Assembly (NCBI GenBank): GCA_016870115.1
Contig: VGCH01000001.1
Location: 186,001 to 250,000 of the forward strand
Length of the DNA stretch: 64,000 bases
From: Alphaproteobacteria bacterium
GTDB taxonomy: Bacteria; Pseudomonadota; Alphaproteobacteria; Reyranellales; Reyranellaceae
Direction: 5' to 3'
The position numbers and the translations under genes were made by a program. Under the pieces are notes generated by a model. That model did no database searches. It was not told the DNA's origin and saw only the letters and a list, made by a program, of their open reading frames with translations. Numbering within the stretch: position 1 is the first letter of the stretch; every line of letters starts with the position of its first letter. Shown here piece by piece: positions 1 to 6,994 of this stretch.

Positions 1-234
1 GTACGACAGGGCGACCAGGTTGGGCTGGGCGGAGATGGTCGCGAGGTGGGCGTCCGACGGCGGGCAGGAGCTGCATCCCTGCGAGGTGAAGAGCTCGATC
101 GTCCAGGGGCCGCCCGGGGGGATCACCGCGACGGGCTCAGCCTCGGCCGAACCGGCCCGCCACAAGCTGTAGGCTGCCAGGGCCGCTGAACCCCCCAAGA
201 GGGAGCGGCGGACCAAGGTCGGGGGCAGTTTCAT
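1..234 (-). CDS. DUF1223 secreted protein, N-terminal part (cut by window edge)
   Basis: The reverse strand is open from an ATG at 234 through the left edge (78 codons seen). The first 30 residues form a signal sequence with a twin-arginine-like start (LVRRSLLGGSAALAAY), so export is likely. About 15 residues later comes ELFTSQGCSSCPPSDAHL, the hallmark of DUF1223 proteins, a thioredoxin-fold-like family with a CxxC pair (here C-S-S-C). The biochemical role of the family is not established; a redox function in the periplasm is inferred from the CxxC. It is transcribed divergently from the metal ABC transporter, with about 100 bases between the two starts. Confidence 0.85.
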   Translation of the reverse strand, partial: MKLPPTLVRRSLLGGSAALAAYSLWRAGSAEAEPVAVIPPGGPWTIELFTSQGCSSCPPSDAHLATISAQPNLVALSY

Positions 235-299
235 GGCGCCATCCTCTCGCATCGGCGCCGCCATCGCCAATCAAGTCGAATCACCGTCGCGTCAGCGGA

Positions 300-328
300 T
301 TGGACAGGGGCATTGGCAATATTATAAC
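300..328 (+). promoter_or_regulatory. Candidate promoter overlapped by a Zur-like operator
   Basis: TTGGAC (300-305) and TATAAC (323-328) are 17 bases apart and could be -35 and -10 elements for the metal transporter operon. The imperfect palindrome GCAATATTATAAC (316-328) matches the core of the alphaproteobacterial Zur consensus GTTATAATATAAC, from memory, at 10 of 13 positions and covers the -10 element. Repression by a zinc-loaded Zur protein would fit this layout. If transcription starts 6-8 bases after the -10, the mRNA begins almost at the ATG at 340. Confidence 0.45.
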
Positions 329-339
329 GAACGTCACCA

Positions 340-456
340 ATGCCTGCCTCCGTCTCCTTCGGCACCGTCCTTTTGGCCCTCAGCGCGCCGCGACGGGTGG
401 CCGGCGCGCTCGCCGTTTCGGCAGCGCTGTGGCTCGCCGTGTGGTGGGCGCTGTGA
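340..456 (+). CDS. Possible 38-residue membrane peptide, coupled to the ABC ATPase gene
   Basis: An ATG at 340 opens a 38-codon frame whose TGA (454-456) overlaps the GTG start of the ATPase gene (453-455) in a GTGA junction. The peptide begins MPASVSFGTVLLALSAPRR and ends in a hydrophobic stretch, VAGALAVSAALWLAVWWAL, long enough for one membrane helix. There is no clear Shine-Dalgarno sequence; the predicted mRNA start lies only a few bases upstream, so leaderless translation is possible. The overlap and position between operator and transporter suggest translational coupling or a small transporter accessory peptide. It could also be chance. I recognise no family. Confidence 0.4.
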   Translation: MPASVSFGTVLLALSAPRRVAGALAVSAALWLAVWWAL

Positions 457-1214
457 GCGCTCCCGCCCTGCGATTGACCGACGTGACGGTGAGCTACGAC
501 CGCCACCCGGCAGTGCACCATGTCTCGGCCGAGATCCCCGCCGCTGAATTGACGGCCGTGGTCGGCCCCAACGGTGCGGGCAAGAGCACCCTCCTGAAAG
601 CAATGCTGGGGCTGGTGCCGCACCGCGAGGGCCGGATCGAGTGCCGGGCGCGGCGGGTCGCCTATCTGCCTCAGCAAGCCGAGATCGATCGCAGCTTTCC
701 GATCAGCGTCTTTGACACCGTGCTGCTCGGCCGTTGGTCGCGCTTCGGCGGCTTCGCGCCGGCGGTGAAGGGCGACATGCACGACGCGGCGCATGCGATC
801 GAGGCGGTCGGACTCGCGGGCTTCGAACAGCGTCCGATCGACACGCTGTCGGTTGGCCAGTTCCAGCGCGTCCTGTTCGCCCGCGTGCTGATCCAGGACG
901 CGGATCTGGTGTTGCTGGACGAACCGTTCGCGGCGGTCGATTCCGGGACGGTCGCAGACCTGATGGACGTAGTGAAGCGCTGGCGGACGGAGAACCGCAC
1001 GGTCGTCGCGGTCCTGCACGACCTCGACCAAGTGCGACGAGAGTTTCCGCATGCGCTCCTGATGGCGCGCCAGCTGATCGACAGCGGACACACCGAGCGC
1101 GTCTTGTCGGCGCGCAATCTCCTGCGCGCGCGCGCCATGGCCGAGGCGTGGGACGAACGCGCCGGCGCCTGCGAGACCGAGACCGGAGAGCCGGCGCACC
1201 GTCACGCGCACTGA
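453..1214 (+). CDS. Zinc/manganese-type ABC transporter ATP-binding protein (ZnuC/AztA-like)
   Basis: This 253-residue ATPase would power metal import. Walker A is GPNGAGKST (about residues 38-46), the Q-loop lies in LPQQ, the signature is LSVGQFQR (about 132-139, in place of the usual LSGGQ), and Walker B is DLVLLDEPF (about 151-159). An H-loop follows in VLHDLD. The C-terminus ends PAHRHAH; His-rich ends are common in zinc transport proteins. I chose GTG at 453 because the ABC fold begins directly after it; an ATG at 300 in the same frame would add 51 residues unlike the family. The permease follows 11 bases later. No substrate-binding protein gene is present in this cluster. Zinc is inferred from the family and the Zur-like site. 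Confidence 0.85.
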   Translation: MSAPALRLTDVTVSYDRHPAVHHVSAEIPAAELTAVVGPNGAGKSTLLKAMLGLVPHREGRIECRARRVAYLPQQAEIDRSFPISVFDTVLLGRWSRFGGFAPAVKGDMHDAAHAIEAVGLAGFEQRPIDTLSVGQFQRVLFARVLIQDADLVLLDEPFAAVDSGTVADLMDVVKRWRTENRTVVAVLHDLDQVRREFPHALLMARQLIDSGHTERVLSARNLLRARAMAEAWDERAGACETETGEPAHRHAH

Positions 1215-1225
1215 CGGCCGGGTCC

Positions 1226-2095
1226 ATGCTCTACGACATCGTGATCGAGCCGTTCGTCGAGTTCGGCTTCATGCGCCGCGCGCTCGTCGCCTGCGTTGCG
1301 ATGGCGATGAGCGGCGCCGCGATCGGCGTATTCCTGATCCTGCGGCGCATGAGTCTGATGGGCGATGCCCTCGCTCACGCGCTGCTGCCTGGCGCGGCAC
1401 TGGGCTTCCTGCTGGGCGGGTTGTCGATGCCGGCGATGGGGCTGGGCGGCTTCATCGCCGGCATCCTGACCGCGCTTGCCGCGGGCGCCATCGCCCGGTT
1501 CAGCGAGCTGCGCGAGGATGCGAGTTTCGCGGCGGCCTATCTGACGGCACTGGCTCTCGGGGTGCTGATCGTCTCCCTGCGCGGCTCCAGCGTCGATCTG
1601 ATGCATATCCTGTTCGGCGCGATCCTGGCGGTCGATGATCTGTCGCTGTTCCTGGTCGCCACCACGACCACAGTCACGCTGACCGGACTCGCCGCGATCT
1701 ACCGGCCGCTGGTGGTGGAGTGCTTCAATCCCGGGTTCCTCGCCGCCATGGGCGTGCGCGGTTCGGTCTACCACTATCTGTTCCTCGCGCTCGCGGTGCT
1801 GAACCTGGTGGCGGCCTTTCAGGCGCTGGGCACGCTGATGGCGCTCGGTCTCATGCTGCTGCCGGCGGTGGCCGCCTCATTCTGGAGCCGGGAGGTCTGG
1901 TCGATGGTGGCGATCGCGGCACCGATGGGTCTGGTCTCGGGCTTCGCGGGTCTCTTGTTGTCGTTCCATGCCGACCTGCCATCGGGGCCGACCATCGTGC
2001 TGATGGCGAGCCTGTTCTTCCTCGCCTCGCTGCTGTGCGGCACGCGCCATTCGCTGCGCCTGCGACTCGCCCGTCCGCGCCACTTGCAGGGCTGA
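1226..2095 (+). CDS. ABC-3 family metal transporter permease (ZnuB-like)
   Basis: A 289-residue integral membrane protein of the ABC-3 family, the permease partner of the ATPase 11 bases upstream. The N-terminal half contains MSLMGDALAHALLPGAALG, the conserved DALAH loop that contacts the ATPase in ZnuB/MntB proteins. About eight hydrophobic segments can be read. The ATG at 1226 gives a normal family length; the same frame is open further upstream but overlaps the ATPase gene. Together the two proteins make a complete translocator but need a binding protein encoded elsewhere. Confidence 0.88.
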   Translation: MLYDIVIEPFVEFGFMRRALVACVAMAMSGAAIGVFLILRRMSLMGDALAHALLPGAALGFLLGGLSMPAMGLGGFIAGILTALAAGAIARFSELREDASFAAAYLTALALGVLIVSLRGSSVDLMHILFGAILAVDDLSLFLVATTTTVTLTGLAAIYRPLVVECFNPGFLAAMGVRGSVYHYLFLALAVLNLVAAFQALGTLMALGLMLLPAVAASFWSREVWSMVAIAAPMGLVSGFAGLLLSFHADLPSGPTIVLMASLFFLASLLCGTRHSLRLRLARPRHLQG

Positions 2096-2119
2096 GCGAT
2101 CCGGCACAGGGTGCCGCGG

Positions 2120-3124
2120 ATGAATTCCGCCACACTGGTTCCGCTCCTGGGATTTGCCGTCGGGCTGGCGCTCGGCGCCACCGCGCGCTGGACCGATTTC
2201 TGCATGCGCGGGGCGATCGAGGACATGCTCACCACCCGCGAGGCCCCGCGGCTGCGCGGCTTCGCCCTCGCCGTGGTGGTGGCGCTGGTGGGTGTGCAGG
2301 CATTGGCGCTAACCGGCACGGTCGACCTCACCAAGTCGCTCTCGCTGCCCAAGGCGGTCTTCTGGGGCGGCGCGCTGGTCGGCGGCGCGATGTTCGGCGT
2401 CGGCATGGTGCTGACCGGCGGCTGCGGCACGCGGCTTCTGGTGCTGGCCGCCAGCGGCAATCTGCGCGCGACCGTAACGGTCGTGCTCTTCGCCATGGTG
2501 GCCTACGCCACGCTGCGCGGCATTCTCGCGCCGGTGCGCGGCGAGTTCGCGGCGCTCGCGACCATCCCCTTTCCGCAACAATCCCTGCCACTCGTCGCCG
2601 GCGCCGCGATCGGGCTCGCCGCGCTTGCGCTCGCGCTATGGCGACGCGGGCCGATCCGGCATCTGGCGGGCGGCGTGGGCGTCGGGCTGCTGATCCCGAT
2701 CAGCTACTACATCACCGGCCGTCTCGGCGCCGACGATTTCAACCCCGCGCCGACCGAGAGCCTCGGCGTCACCCGCACAGCCGGCGAGAGTGTCGTCTAT
2801 CTGCTGACCTATACGGGCGCGAAGATCAGTTTCGGCGTCGCCTTTGTCTTCGGCATTCCGGCGGGCGCCGCGCTCGTCGCGGCGCTCACCGGCAAGTTCA
2901 AACTCGAGGGCTTCGAGCGGCCGGCCGACATGGGTCGCTATGCGCTGGGCGCCCTCTTCATGGGCTTCGGTGGCGTCTGCGCGATGGGCTGCACCATCGG
3001 AAACGGGCTGACCGGCCTCGCCTCGCTGTCGCCCGGCGCGCTGATCGCGACGCCGGCCATGGTGCTCGCCGCCGCCGCCACGATGCGGTGGCGGCAGTCG
3101 CGTCGCGCGTCCGTCCTCGCCTGA
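2120..3124 (+). CDS. YeeE/YedE-family (DUF395) transporter
   Basis: About 334 residues, nearly all hydrophobic, in two similar halves. The first half carries GGCGTR and the second GCTIGNGLTG, the paired cysteine motifs of YeeE/YedE proteins; characterised members (TsuA) carry thiosulfate through the inner membrane. TDFCMRGAIED near the N-terminus is also typical. The ATG at 2120 is preferred; a GTG at 2111 would add three residues. It follows the zinc permease by 24 bases in the same direction, so it may be in that operon. Whether it carries thiosulfate or another sulfur compound cannot be told from sequence alone. Confidence 0.85.
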   Translation: MNSATLVPLLGFAVGLALGATARWTDFCMRGAIEDMLTTREAPRLRGFALAVVVALVGVQALALTGTVDLTKSLSLPKAVFWGGALVGGAMFGVGMVLTGGCGTRLLVLAASGNLRATVTVVLFAMVAYATLRGILAPVRGEFAALATIPFPQQSLPLVAGAAIGLAALALALWRRGPIRHLAGGVGVGLLIPISYYITGRLGADDFNPAPTESLGVTRTAGESVVYLLTYTGAKISFGVAFVFGIPAGAALVAALTGKFKLEGFERPADMGRYALGALFMGFGGVCAMGCTIGNGLTGLASLSPGALIATPAMVLAAAATMRWRQSRRASVLA

Positions 3125-3148
3125 TCCTCGCCGCTCCGGAGTCGTCCC

Positions 3149-4123
3149 ATGACCGCCTCGCCTGTTCCCGGCGTTACGCTGAAGACCGTCACCGCCAACA
3201 GCATCCATATGCGCTACGCCGAGATCGGCACCGGCCCGCTCGTGCTGTTCTGCCACGGCTGGCCCGAGAGCTGGTACTCGTGGCGACACCAACTGAGCGC
3301 ACTCAGCGCCGCCGGCTTCCGCTGTGTCGCGCCGGACATGCGCGGCTATGGCGGCACCCAGGCGCCCGAGACGATCGAGCACTACACGCTCTATCATCTG
3401 GTCGGCGACATGACCGAGTTGGTGAAGGCGCTCGGCGAGACGCAGGCGATCGTGGTCGGCCACGACTGGGGCGCGCCGGTCGCCTGGCACGCCGCGATGT
3501 GGCGGCCCGATGTCTTCCGTGCGGTGTGCGGCATGAGCGTGCCCTTCTCGCCGCCCGGCTACATCGACGTTCTAAGCGCGCTGGAGAAGCTCGGCATCAC
3601 CGACTTCTACATGCAGTATTTCCAGAAGCCCGGAGTCGCCGAGGCCGAGATGCAGCGCGACATCCGGACGGCGCTGAAGCGCGTCTACTTCACCGCGGGT
3701 GGGGAGCTCGACGAGAAGGGCAAGGGCTTCGCGCGCCTGCCCGACGGCACGCTGCTCGGCAACACGGTCGAGCCCAAGACGTTGCCGCCATGGCTGAGCG
3801 ACGCCGACCTCGACTACTACGCGGGCGAGTTCGCGCGGGCGGGCTTCCGGGGCGGCTTCAACTGGTACCGGAACCTGCGGCGCAACTGGGAACTCTCCGG
3901 TCCGTGGCGCGGACAGATCATTCGCCAGCCGAGCCTGTTCATCGCCGGCAGCCGCGATGGCGTGCTGCGCTTCCCCGCCTCGATGGCCCAGATCGAGGCA
4001 TACCCGAAGACCCTGCCGGGCCTCAGGGGCAGCCACATCCTCGAGGGGGCCGGCCACTGGATCCAGCAGGAGCAACCGGTCGAGGTGAACCGCCTGCTGG
4101 TGGAGTTCGCCCGCGGCCTGTGA
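3149..4123 (+). CDS. Alpha/beta hydrolase, soluble epoxide hydrolase-like
   Basis: A 324-residue cytoplasmic alpha/beta hydrolase close to epoxide hydrolases. HGWPESWYSWRHQL holds the HGxP oxyanion-hole motif, and VGHDWGAPVAWH has Asp as nucleophile, as in epoxide hydrolases and haloalkane dehalogenases rather than Ser esterases. SRDG near the C-terminus would supply the acid and GHWIQQEQP the catalytic His. Tyrosines in the cap region (for example YMQYF) could activate an epoxide. The gene starts 24 bases after the YeeE gene and may be co-transcribed. The physiological substrate is unknown. Confidence 0.85.
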   Translation: MTASPVPGVTLKTVTANSIHMRYAEIGTGPLVLFCHGWPESWYSWRHQLSALSAAGFRCVAPDMRGYGGTQAPETIEHYTLYHLVGDMTELVKALGETQAIVVGHDWGAPVAWHAAMWRPDVFRAVCGMSVPFSPPGYIDVLSALEKLGITDFYMQYFQKPGVAEAEMQRDIRTALKRVYFTAGGELDEKGKGFARLPDGTLLGNTVEPKTLPPWLSDADLDYYAGEFARAGFRGGFNWYRNLRRNWELSGPWRGQIIRQPSLFIAGSRDGVLRFPASMAQIEAYPKTLPGLRGSHILEGAGHWIQQEQPVEVNRLLVEFARGL

Positions 4124-4187
4124 AACCGCTTCACCAGGGCGGGCCGGCGGGCGCATACTCGCCCTGTCCCCCGGACGGAGGCCACCG

Positions 4188-4298
4188 ATGCGCCTCTTGG
4201 CTCTGCTGATCGCCTGTCTCGTCGCGGCGCTGCCCGCGACCGCGCAACATTGCGACGGCGCCGAACCACCGCCGCAGGGCGAGAAGCCTTCGACCTGA
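4188..4298 (+). CDS. Short exported peptide (36 residues), hypothetical
   Basis: ATG at 4188 is preceded by GGAGG (4177-4181) at good spacing. The frame reads MRLLALLIACLVAALPATA, a complete signal peptide with an ATA cleavage site, followed by only 17 residues (QHCDGAEPPPQGEKPST) with one Cys. Either this is a small secreted peptide or the remnant of a longer periplasmic protein that lost its 3' part when the repeat-rich DNA behind it arrived. No homologue is recognised. Confidence 0.5.
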   Translation: MRLLALLIACLVAALPATAQHCDGAEPPPQGEKPST

Positions 4299-4353
4299 CG
4301 CGGCCGCGCGCAACACCGACGTGTCTGCCGGGCGGGTCATTCCCGCGCCCGCG

Positions 4354-4608
4354 TGTCGTCCTGAGTGTCCGCTGAGGACTCGCGCGCGGTACGGCTGACT
4401 CGAATCGCGCTGCACTTCGTTCAGGACAACAGACGAGAAGGTCGCGACGACAAAGATGGCGGTCGAGCCACCCCGCTTGTCGTCCTGAGCGCTAGCGAAG
4501 GACCTTGGGACGGTGCGCGTAACGCGAAAGGTCCTTCGCTTCGCTCAGGACGACGGGAGTGGCGGCCGCGCCGCCCGCGCTTGTCGTCCTGAGCGCCAGC
4601 GAAGGACC
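4354..4608. repeat. Cluster of palindromic dispersed repeats
   Basis: The gap between the exported peptide and the acyl-CoA dehydrogenase (about 380 bases) holds several copies of one unit. Forward copies: 4476-4504 and 4580-4608, both of the form GTCGTCCTGAGCG then AGCGAAGGACC and differing at one central base. Inverted copy: 4530-4554. Two degenerate copies: 4354-4379 (forward) and 4415-4430 (inverted, partial). Neighbouring copies in opposite orientation can fold into long hairpins. Units of this kind are common between genes in many GC-rich alphaproteobacteria (from general knowledge). Otherwise the gap holds only the ribosome binding site of the next gene. Confidence 0.85.
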
Positions 4609-4682
4609 CAGGGGCATTGCGCGACTCGTGGCGCTGTCCTGTCCTACACTCCGCCCCAGACACCGGACGGAGGAGCGCGGAG

Positions 4683-5831
4683 ATGGACGCGAATGACGAG
4701 GCGATGTTGCTGGCCACGATCGACCGGTGGGTGGAGCGGGAGGTGGCGCCGCGGGTGAAGGAGTTCGACCACGCCGATCGCTGGCCGGCCGAGCTCGTGG
4801 AGCAGATGAAGGGGCTGGGGCTGTTCGGCGCCACGGTCGGGCGGGAGTATGGCGGACTGGGGCTACCGGCCACCACCTACGCCCAAATCGTGATGCGCAT
4901 CTCGTCGGTGTGGATGGCGCTCACCGGCATCTTCAATTCGCACCTGATGCTGGCCCTGGCCGTCGAGAAGTTCGGCACCGAGGCGCAGCGGCGGCGCTGG
5001 CTGCCGCTGTTCGCGAGCGGCGAGATCCGGGGCGGGCTGGCGCTCACCGAGCCCGATGCCGGCACCGACCTGCAGGCGATCCGCATGACGGCGCGGCGCG
5101 ACGGCGATCACTACGTGATCGACGGCACCAAGACCTGGATCAGCAACGGCATCGAGGGCTCGTGCTTCGCGCTTTTGGTCAAGACCGATCCGGCGGCGAG
5201 CCCGCGCCATACCGGCATGAGCCTCTTCATCGCGCCCAAGGGCCCCGGCTTCACCACGGGGCGCAAGCTCGAGAAGCTCGGCTACAAGTCGATCGATTCG
5301 GGCGAGTTGATCTTCCGCGGCTATCGCGTTCCCGCCGACCATCTGATTGGCGAGGTCGAAGGGCGCGGCTTTGCCCAGGTGGCGGGCGGGCTGGAGCTCG
5401 GCCGCATCAATGTCGCGGCCCGCGGCGTCGGCATCGCCGAGGGCGCGCTCAAGCTTGCGACCGACTACGCCAGGATCCGCCGCACCTTCGGCAAGCCCAT
5501 CGTCGAGCACCAGGCGATCGCGCTCAAGATCGGCGAGATGGCGACGCGCGCCCGCGCCGCGCGCCTGCTCACGCTCGACGCCGCCGCAACCTTCGACCGC
5601 GGCGAGCGCTGCGACATGGAGGCGGGGATGGCGAAGTACTTCGCCTCGGAAGCGGCGCTCGAGAACAGCACGGAGTCGATGCGCATTCACGGCGCCTACG
5701 GCTACTCCAAGGAGTGCGACATCGAGCGGCTCTATCGCGACGCGCCGCTCACCTGCATCGGCGAGGGCACCAACGAGATGCAGCGCCTCATCATCGCCCG
5801 CCAGTGGACGCGGCGGAGCGCCGAGGCGTGA
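4683..5831 (+). CDS. Acyl-CoA dehydrogenase
   Basis: A 382-residue FAD enzyme that introduces an alpha,beta double bond into an acyl-CoA. GLALTEPDAGTDL and TKTWISNG are the two family signatures, RRTFGKPIVEHQAI follows in the C-terminal domain, and IGEGTNEMQRLIIARQ carries the expected catalytic Glu and the flavin-binding end. ATG at 4683 is preceded by GGAGGAG at about 8 bases; the frame is open upstream but without family character. Its TGA overlaps the GTG of the first CoA-transferase. With the two CoA-transferases it probably forms a pathway that activates and then oxidises an organic acid. The substrate is not evident. Confidence 0.92.
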   Translation: MDANDEAMLLATIDRWVEREVAPRVKEFDHADRWPAELVEQMKGLGLFGATVGREYGGLGLPATTYAQIVMRISSVWMALTGIFNSHLMLALAVEKFGTEAQRRRWLPLFASGEIRGGLALTEPDAGTDLQAIRMTARRDGDHYVIDGTKTWISNGIEGSCFALLVKTDPAASPRHTGMSLFIAPKGPGFTTGRKLEKLGYKSIDSGELIFRGYRVPADHLIGEVEGRGFAQVAGGLELGRINVAARGVGIAEGALKLATDYARIRRTFGKPIVEHQAIALKIGEMATRARAARLLTLDAAATFDRGERCDMEAGMAKYFASEAALENSTESMRIHGAYGYSKECDIERLYRDAPLTCIGEGTNEMQRLIIARQWTRRSAEA

Positions 5832-6994
5832 CCACGCCGCAACCTACGCACGGGGCGACCAAACCGCTCGCGGGCATCCGGGTGCTGACGCTGGAGCAAT
5901 TCGGCGCCGGCCCCTATGGCACGATGCTGCTGGCCGAGCTGGGCGCGGAGGTGATCAAGATCGAGCCGCCCGGCGGCGATCCCTCGCGGCGCGTCGGACC
6001 GCATCTTCTGGGCGATGACGACAGCCAGTACTTCCAGGCCTGGAACCTCGGCAAGAAAAGCGTCGCGCTCGATCTCAAGAGCGATACGGGGCGACGCGAT
6101 TTCGAGGCGCTGGTGCGGACCGCCGATTGTGTGGTGAACAATCTTCGCGGCACGCAGCCCGCGAAGCTCGGTCTCGACTACGCCGCGCTGAAGCCCGTCA
6201 ATCCGCGCATCGTCTGCCTGCATATCTCGGCCTATGGCCGCGCCGGTCCGCGCGCCGACTGGCCGGGCTACGATTTCCTGATGCAGGCCGAAGCCGGGCT
6301 GGTGGAACTCACTGGCGACCCCGAGGGCCCGCCGACCCGCGTCGGCGCCTCGATGATCGACAGCATGAGCGGGCTCACCGGCGCGCTGGGGCTGCTCGCC
6401 TGTCTCCTGCGGGCGCGGGTGACCGGCGAGGGGTGCGACGTCGAGACCTGCCTGTTCGATGTGGCGCTGCACCAGCTCACCTATGCCGGCACCTGGTACC
6501 TGAATGAGGGAGAAGTCGCGCCGCGCCTGCCGCGCAGCGCCCATCTTTCTCTGGCGCCGGTGCAAACCTTCCCGACGGCGGATGGCTGGATCTTCGTAAT
6601 GTGCATGACGCAGAAGTTCTGGCTGTCGCTGGTCGACGCCCTGGGACGGCGCGAGCTCTTGGCCGATCCGCGCTTCGCCGATCCCAACACGCGCGCCGTC
6701 CATCGCGCGGCGCTCACCGAGGCGTTGGACCCGACCTTTCGCGCGTGCACGACCGCCGACTGGCTGGAACGGCTCGGCGGCCTCCTGCCCGTGGCGCCGG
6801 TTCATCGCCTGGACCAGGCGCTCGACAGCCCGTTCGTGCGCGAGACCGGCATGGTCTCGGACGTGGCGCACTCAGCGCGCGGGCGGCTGCGCGTCATCGC
6901 CAATCCCTTGCGCATCGACGGCGCGCGGCCGACTCAGACGGCTTGCGCGCCGCTCGGCGCCGACTCCGCAACCTTCACCGGGCGGACGCCATGA
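5828..6994 (+). CDS. CaiB/BaiF (family III) CoA-transferase, first of a pair
   Basis: A 388-residue family III CoA-transferase. LAGIRVLTLEQFGAGPYG and ELGAEVIKIEPPGGDPSRR are the standard N-terminal motifs. The Asp in SMIDSMSGLTGA is at the position of the catalytic Asp169 of formyl-CoA transferase. The GTG start lies in a GTGA overlap with the dehydrogenase stop, which indicates tight coupling. The gene is followed, again with a 4-base overlap (ATGA), by a second, only distantly similar CoA-transferase. Such neighbours can be subunits of one enzyme, as in BbsEF or SmtAB, or two enzymes. Confidence 0.9.
   Translation: MTTPQPTHGATKPLAGIRVLTLEQFGAGPYGTMLLAELGAEVIKIEPPGGDPSRRVGPHLLGDDDSQYFQAWNLGKKSVALDLKSDTGRRDFEALVRTADCVVNNLRGTQPAKLGLDYAALKPVNPRIVCLHISAYGRAGPRADWPGYDFLMQAEAGLVELTGDPEGPPTRVGASMIDSMSGLTGALGLLACLLRARVTGEGCDVETCLFDVALHQLTYAGTWYLNEGEVAPRLPRSAHLSLAPVQTFPTADGWIFVMCMTQKFWLSLVDALGRRELLADPRFADPNTRAVHRAALTEALDPTFRACTTADWLERLGGLLPVAPVHRLDQALDSPFVRETGMVSDVAHSARGRLRVIANPLRIDGARPTQTACAPLGADSATFTGRTP

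Noticed and set aside
231-1211. Long reverse-strand frame (326 codons) opposite the metal ABC ATPase
   Set aside because: It mirrors the ATPase gene, is Arg/His/Gln-rich with no fold-like pattern, and the forward frame has all ABC motifs. High GC makes such shadows common.
1720-4209. 829-codon forward frame across permease, YeeE and hydrolase genes
   Set aside because: Arg-rich shadow in the wrong frame; three well-supported genes occupy the same DNA.
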